Source of the DNA: DASRIA01 sp963768885
Lineage (GTDB): Bacteria > Actinomycetota > Thermoleophilia > Solirubrobacterales > JBBDJG01
DNA length: 64,000 nucleotides
Assembly (NCBI GenBank): GCA_963768885.1
Contig: CAVYJN010000006.1
Span: 124,001 to 188,000, forward strand
Direction: 5' to 3'
Shown here in pieces: positions 60,363-64,000 of the stretch; within the stretch, counting starts at the first letter, position 1; each line of letters starts with the position of its first letter. The position numbers and the translations under genes are program-made. The notes under the pieces are model-generated. The model saw only the letters and a program-made list of their open reading frames with translations. It had not been told where the DNA came from and ran no database searches.

Positions 60363-61048
60363 TTAGGGCAGGACGAGGCCGCCGCTGGGGAGCACGGTGG
60401 CGTTTGCGTTCGCGGGCGCCTGCGCCTGCAAGGTGGCCGGGTCGCCCAGCTCCGGCACGAGGTTCATCAAGTCCCAGCCCGCTCCGGATGCCCGCGCGAC
60501 TGCTCCGTCCGTGCCGTACTCCGGGTCCGTCGGAGGGACGGACGCGATCACCGCGCATCGGGTGCTGCCGGGGAGGTCGAAGACCCACGCGCGCCGCACG
60601 GCGTGATGCAGGTACAGGTGGTAGCCGATCGTGGCGACGACGTCGGCATCGGCGTTCCAGCGGTCGGCGCAAAGCTCCACCGCGCTCTCCAGGCGGCCGG
60701 CGGCGCAGGCGCGGCGGGCGGCGGCTGGGCGTGCTTCGCGGCCCGGACCCTGAAGGAGATGTGGCGCCTCGGGCGCCGGCACGACCACAGGGCGCCGTGG
60801 CGGGCGCAGCTCCAGCGGCGGGAGCGACGGCGGCGGTGGGGCAGGCCCTTGACGCCGCGCTGCAGCAGCGCGCGCAGCGCGTCCTCGGTGCGCGCGCAGC
60901 CCAAGTTCGTGCGGATCCGGGAGACCCGCAGCGTGGCCGTGTTGAACGCGGCGCACGAACGGGTCGGTGTCCGGGCGGCGCCGGCGGGTACACAGCAGCT
61001 GAACGTCACCGCCGCGATCCCTGCCGCGAGTGCCGGCTTCCTCCACAT
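60363..61048 (-). pseudogene. Secreted cysteine-containing protein with one frameshift
   Basis: Two minus-strand frames join to about 228 residues. Part 1 (ATG 61048, TAGGGT 7 bases upstream) has a signal peptide and TRSCAAFNTATLRVSRIRTNLGCARTED, WSCARHGALWSCRRPRRHISFR, a cysteine-paired unit typical of exported proteins in this class. Part 2 has ESAVELCADRWNADADVVATIGYHLYL and VFDLPGSTRCAVIASVPPTD. The shift is near 60705-60730 in a CCGCCGCCC run, where one base appears missing. Function unknown. A sequencing slip is as likely as true decay. Confidence 0.6.
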
Positions 61049-61055
61049 GCTGCCC

Positions 61056-61061
61056 ACCCTA
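61056..61061 (-). promoter_or_regulatory. Putative -10 (TAGGGT) of the frameshifted secreted gene
   Basis: Minus-strand TAGGGT ends 7 bases before ATG 61048. Leaderless layout. Confidence 0.4.
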
Positions 61062-61114
61062 CATCGCCCGATTGCTACGCTCGACCGCTTCCGCCTCTCG
61101 CCGGAAGGTCTTGC

Positions 61115-62377
61115 TTGACCAAGCACGCTCAAAGGCGCTACGCCGCGCTCGACGGACTGCGGGGCATCGCCGCCCTGATGGTCTTCGCGATCCACGTCTG
61201 GATCTACCAGCTCCCGAACACGGTGCAGCTGCGGCGCGACTCGTGGGAGAAGACGCTCCTGTTCGAGGGCCGCGTCGCCTTCGTGATGTTCTTCGTGCTG
61301 TCGGGGTACCTGCTCTACCGCGCGTTCGCGCGCGCCGCGCTGCAGCGCGGCGATGCGGTGAACGTTCCCAGCTACCTCCTGCGCCGCGCCGCGCGGATCG
61401 TGCCGGCCTACTACGTCGCGATCCTCGGCACGCTCGTGCTGCTCGCGATCGCGGGCGACGTGCCCGGCCGGCGCCTCGTCGACGGCGGCGAGCTTCCGCT
61501 GTTCTTCGTGTTCGGGCAGAACTACTCGCCCGACACGCTGCTGAAGCTCAACGCGGCCACGTGGACGCTCTCGGTGGAGGTCGCCTTCTACCTGTTGCTG
61601 CCGGTCGTCGGATGGCTCGCGCTGCGGCTCGGGGCCGGCAGCGCCCGCCGCCAGGCGCTGCTGCTCGGGGGGCTGGCCGCGGCGGGCCTGGCGTGGAACG
61701 CCGTCGACTACGCCGCGGGCTGGGGCCCCGTCGCGTCCCATTCGGCGCCCTCGTTCCTGCCGTACTTCGCGTGCGGGATGCTCGTGGCGCTGCTCGTGGA
61801 GTCGCGCCGCGCGCGCGGCGCCCCGGCCCTCGGCCGCGGGGCGAGCGCGGGGCTCGTGGCGGGAGCCGCCGCCCTGCTGGTCGTGAACGGGTTCTGGCAC
61901 GCGACGTTCGCCCACGACGCGATCGCGATGGAGGTGCTCGCGGACTCGGGCGCCGCGATCGCGTTCGCTGCGGTGATCGCCTCGCTCGTGCTCGGCACCG
62001 GGACCGGTGTGACGTGGATGGGCGTCCGCCCGCTCGCCTGGATGGGCGAGATCACCTACGGCTTCTACCTGTGGCACATCCCGCTGCTCGTGTGCGCGCG
62101 CGGGCTCGGTCTGTTGCCCGGCGGCGTCCTCTCGGGCCTCGTGGTGCTGCCCGTCGCGATCGCCTTCGGCGCGGCGAGCTGGTACTGGATCGAGCAGCCG
62201 TTCATGCGCCGTGCGGCGCGGCTTCCGCGCGCGGCCGCGGAGGGAAGCGGTATCGCGGGAGCGGCGGCCGAGGCCGCTATCGAAGCCAGGTCCGGACGAT
62301 CGCGTTCGCGAAGCCCAGCCCATAGCGGAGCACTGCCGGCTTCTTCGAGTGCCCGTGCAGCCGCTTCGTCACAGTGA
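61115..62377 (+). CDS. OafA/YrhL-type membrane acyltransferase
   Basis: 420 residues with about ten transmembrane helices. The AT3 hallmarks are present: RYAALDGLRGIAALMVFAIHVW (R/H active region), FFVLSGYLLYRAF, LRRAARIVPAYYVAI, NAATWTLSVEVAFYLLLPVVGW and ITYGFYLWHIPLLV. It O-acetylates or acylates surface glycans. The TTG start at 61115 follows GGAAGG. The last 30 residues, SRSRSPAHSG and beyond, run 101 bases into the opposing GT2 gene and look non-native, so the true end may be altered. Confidence 0.88.
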   Translation: MTKHAQRRYAALDGLRGIAALMVFAIHVWIYQLPNTVQLRRDSWEKTLLFEGRVAFVMFFVLSGYLLYRAFARAALQRGDAVNVPSYLLRRAARIVPAYYVAILGTLVLLAIAGDVPGRRLVDGGELPLFFVFGQNYSPDTLLKLNAATWTLSVEVAFYLLLPVVGWLALRLGAGSARRQALLLGGLAAAGLAWNAVDYAAGWGPVASHSAPSFLPYFACGMLVALLVESRRARGAPALGRGASAGLVAGAAALLVVNGFWHATFAHDAIAMEVLADSGAAIAFAAVIASLVLGTGTGVTWMGVRPLAWMGEITYGFYLWHIPLLVCARGLGLLPGGVLSGLVVLPVAIAFGAASWYWIEQPFMRRAARLPRAAAEGSGIAGAAAEAAIEARSGRSRSRSPAHSGALPASSSARAAASSQ

Positions 62378-63317
62378 TCGGGATCTCCTTCGCGGGCACG
62401 CCCCGCTTGATCGCCTCGATCATGAACTCCGACGTGTGGAACTGCTCCTGGCGCAGCACGAGCTGTGGCAGCACGGAGGCACGCACCGCGCGATAGCCGT
62501 TGGAGCAGTCGCTGACCTTCGTCCGCGTGATGAAGGAGACCATGCGGTTGAAGAAGACGATGCCCATCTCGCGGGCGAAGTGGTTGGGCTCGGCGTGGCC
62601 GAGGACGCGCGAGCCGTGTGCGACGTCGATCTCGCCGTCGAGCACCGGTCGCACGAGGCGCGACATCTCCTCGGGAAGGTGTTGCCCGTCCGCGTCGAGC
62701 GTCACGACGACCGCCGCCTCGGAGTCGGACGTCAACCGGTAGCCCGTGCGCAGGGCCGCGCCGCCGCCGCGGTTGATCACGTGCCGCGCGACGGCCGCGC
62801 CGTGCGCGCGCGCGATGTCGCCCGTGCGATCGCGCGAGCCGTCGTCGACGACGAGCACGGCCGTTTCCAGGCCGCACACCGTTGCCGGGATCCGCGGCAG
62901 GACCGCGCCGATGTTGTCCTCCTCGTTGTACGCGGGGATCACGACCGCGACCTTGTCCTTGAAGCGGTCGGGCAGCCCGGCCAGGCGAAACTCCTCCCAC
63001 GCGATCCCCTCGAGCACGGCCGACAGCTCGCGGTCCACCCGCCCCGTCAGGGACATGTTGCGCAGGGTCAGCAGGAAGAGGATGAAGATCGCGAACACCG
63101 CGAGGCCGAGGATGCGCCCGCCGCCGCCCTTCCGGAACGAGAAGAACGACAGCAGCGCGTCCGTGAGCTCGGTGGCCGAGACGATCGCGAGCGCGATGCC
63201 GGCGAAGAGCAGGATCAGGACGTCGACGTTGCGCAGCGAGCGGCGCCGCCAGACGGCGAACCCGATCACCGCGACGCCGGCGACGAGGCCCGCGACACGA
63301 AGGGCGGAAAGCTCCAT
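62277..63317 (-). CDS. DUF2304 plus GT2 dolichol-phosphate-mannose-synthase-like fusion
   Basis: 346 residues. The first 110 residues hold three membrane helices in the DUF2304 pattern (VAGLVAGVAVIGFAVWRRRSLR, RILGLAVFAIFILFLLTLRNMSL). The rest is a GT2 domain: VAVVIPAYNEEDNIGAVLPRIP, VLVVDDGSRDRTGDIA, VTLDADGQHLPEEM (DxD) and SDCSNGYRAVR. Such enzymes load a hexose onto polyprenyl phosphate. DUF2304 is more often a separate neighbour gene. The start ATG 63317 was chosen at the first helix. Confidence 0.9.
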   Translation of the reverse strand: MELSALRVAGLVAGVAVIGFAVWRRRSLRNVDVLILLFAGIALAIVSATELTDALLSFFSFRKGGGGRILGLAVFAIFILFLLTLRNMSLTGRVDRELSAVLEGIAWEEFRLAGLPDRFKDKVAVVIPAYNEEDNIGAVLPRIPATVCGLETAVLVVDDGSRDRTGDIARAHGAAVARHVINRGGGAALRTGYRLTSDSEAAVVVTLDADGQHLPEEMSRLVRPVLDGEIDVAHGSRVLGHAEPNHFAREMGIVFFNRMVSFITRTKVSDCSNGYRAVRASVLPQLVLRQEQFHTSEFMIEAIKRGVPAKEIPITVTKRLHGHSKKPAVLRYGLGFANAIVRTWLR

Positions 63318-63401
63318 AGGAAGGCCGCAGGATACCGACGGGGCCCGCCGCATTCGTGTTCGGGCGCAGTACGCTTGCGCCCCCTGCACGACGGAGGAGC
63401 G

Positions 63402-64000
63402 ATGGCCGACACCAAGATCCTGCTGACCGAGTCGGAGATCCCGACGCACTGGGTCAACCTGATGCCCGACCTGCCGGGCGAGCCGGCCCCGCCGCTGAAC
63501 CCGGGCACGATGGAGCCCGCGGGCCCCGACGACCTCTCGCCGATCTTCCCGATGGGCCTGATCGGGCAGGAGGTGTCGGCCGACCCGGAGATCGAGATCC
63601 CCGACGAGGTCCGCGAGATCTACAAGCTGTGGCGCCCGACGCCGATGTACCGCGCGCACCGTCTGGAGCGCGCCCTCGATACGCCCGCGCACATCTACTA
63701 CAAGTACGAGGGCACCTCGCCCGCCGGGTCGCACAAGCCCAACACGGCGGTGCCGCAGGCGTACTACAACCGCGCGGAGGGGGTGCGCAAGCTCGCCACC
63801 GAGACCGGCGCCGGCCAGTGGGGCTCGGCGCTCGCCTTCGCCTGCCGGCTGATGGACATGGAGTGCGAGGTGTTCATGGTCGGCTCGAGCTACGACCAGA
63901 AGCCCTACCGCCGCTCGATGATGCAGACGTGGGGCGCGACCGTGCACCGCAGCCCCTCGAACGAGACACAGGCCGGGCGCGCGCAGGCCTCGCATCCGAC
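63402..64000 (+). CDS. trpB: TrpB-like PLP enzyme (TrpB2 type), 3' end cut by window edge
   Basis: The first 199 codons are visible. The front extension (LLTESEIPTHWVNLMPDLPG, PLNPGTMEPAGPDDL, FPMGLIGQEVS) is the signature of TrpB2, the second tryptophan synthase beta class. After it come RPTPMYRAHRLERAL, KYEGTSPAGSHKPNTA with the PLP lysine, and TETGAGQWGSALAF. It condenses indole with serine, or acts as a serine/threonine deaminase-like enzyme when not paired with TrpA. A strong ribosome site GGAGGAG lies 2-8 bases before the ATG. Confidence 0.95.
   Translation, partial: MADTKILLTESEIPTHWVNLMPDLPGEPAPPLNPGTMEPAGPDDLSPIFPMGLIGQEVSADPEIEIPDEVREIYKLWRPTPMYRAHRLERALDTPAHIYYKYEGTSPAGSHKPNTAVPQAYYNRAEGVRKLATETGAGQWGSALAFACRLMDMECEVFMVGSSYDQKPYRRSMMQTWGATVHRSPSNETQAGRAQASHP

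Overview
The window reads as chromosomal DNA of a very GC-rich actinobacterium. The most likely class is Thermoleophilia (Solirubrobacterales or a relative). That placement is inferred from gene content: an actinobacterial-type E2-E1 2-oxoglutarate dehydrogenase, UdgX, caa3-type CtaG, DUF6457, a sigma/anti-sigma fusion next to a secreted beta-rich protein, and many GTG starts. No rRNA, tRNA, CRISPR array, transposase or phage gene was seen. Both edges cut genes: a glycosyltransferase at the left and a TrpB-like enzyme at the right.

Positions 1-26.6 kb are one large surface-polysaccharide locus. A minus-strand operon (7629 to 1) holds glycosyltransferases, a methyltransferase, a Wzx-like flippase, an SDR reductase, an RmlC-like epimerase and a sugar C-methyltransferase. 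A second minus-strand pair, rfbF-rfbG (10522 to 8688), makes CDP-4-keto-6-deoxyglucose. Together these could build a CDP-linked C-methyl deoxysugar. The region 10.6-23 kb adds GT4, GT26 and GT2 transferases, a nucleotide-sugar dehydrogenase, two SDR enzymes and an O-antigen-ligase/TPR protein. The initiating polyprenyl glycosylphosphotransferase (23.5-25.1 kb) is broken by two one-base frameshifts, and a GT4 at 17.2-18.3 kb by one. A UDP-xylose-synthase-like SDR closes the locus.

The region 26.9-30.3 kb encodes an ECF-like sigma factor fused to a zinc-finger anti-sigma and membrane region, translationally coupled to a large secreted protein. The region 30.3-53.5 kb is housekeeping and accessory: ribosome rescue (VLRF1-like and ArfB), SNase, MOSC, MBL, BBE-type and GMC oxidoreductases, lipoproteins and an NlpC/P60-like protein. 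It also holds a Zur-type regulator divergent from a zinc/manganese ABC importer whose first gene fuses permease and lipoprotein, a DUF892 protein with a histone-H1-like tail, UdgX, an RTX-repeat protein, HIT, AIM24 and thiol-redox proteins.

The region 53.5-64 kb carries a 1313-residue lipoyl-PSBD-E2-E1 oxoglutarate dehydrogenase and a four-gene oxidase-assembly/copper-like operon (cupredoxin-like protein, 11-12-TM protein, 42-residue membrane peptide, CtaG). After these come a frameshifted secreted protein, an OafA-type acyltransferase, a DUF2304-GT2 fusion and trpB-like.

Two patterns run through the window. Co-directional neighbours usually overlap by 1-4 bases (GTGA, ATGA, TTGA, TAGTG). 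About two dozen first genes of transcription units carry a TANNNT-like hexamer 6-11 bases before the start codon, which predicts leaderless transcripts and was used to choose several starts. All functions are assigned by reading the sequence, without database searches.
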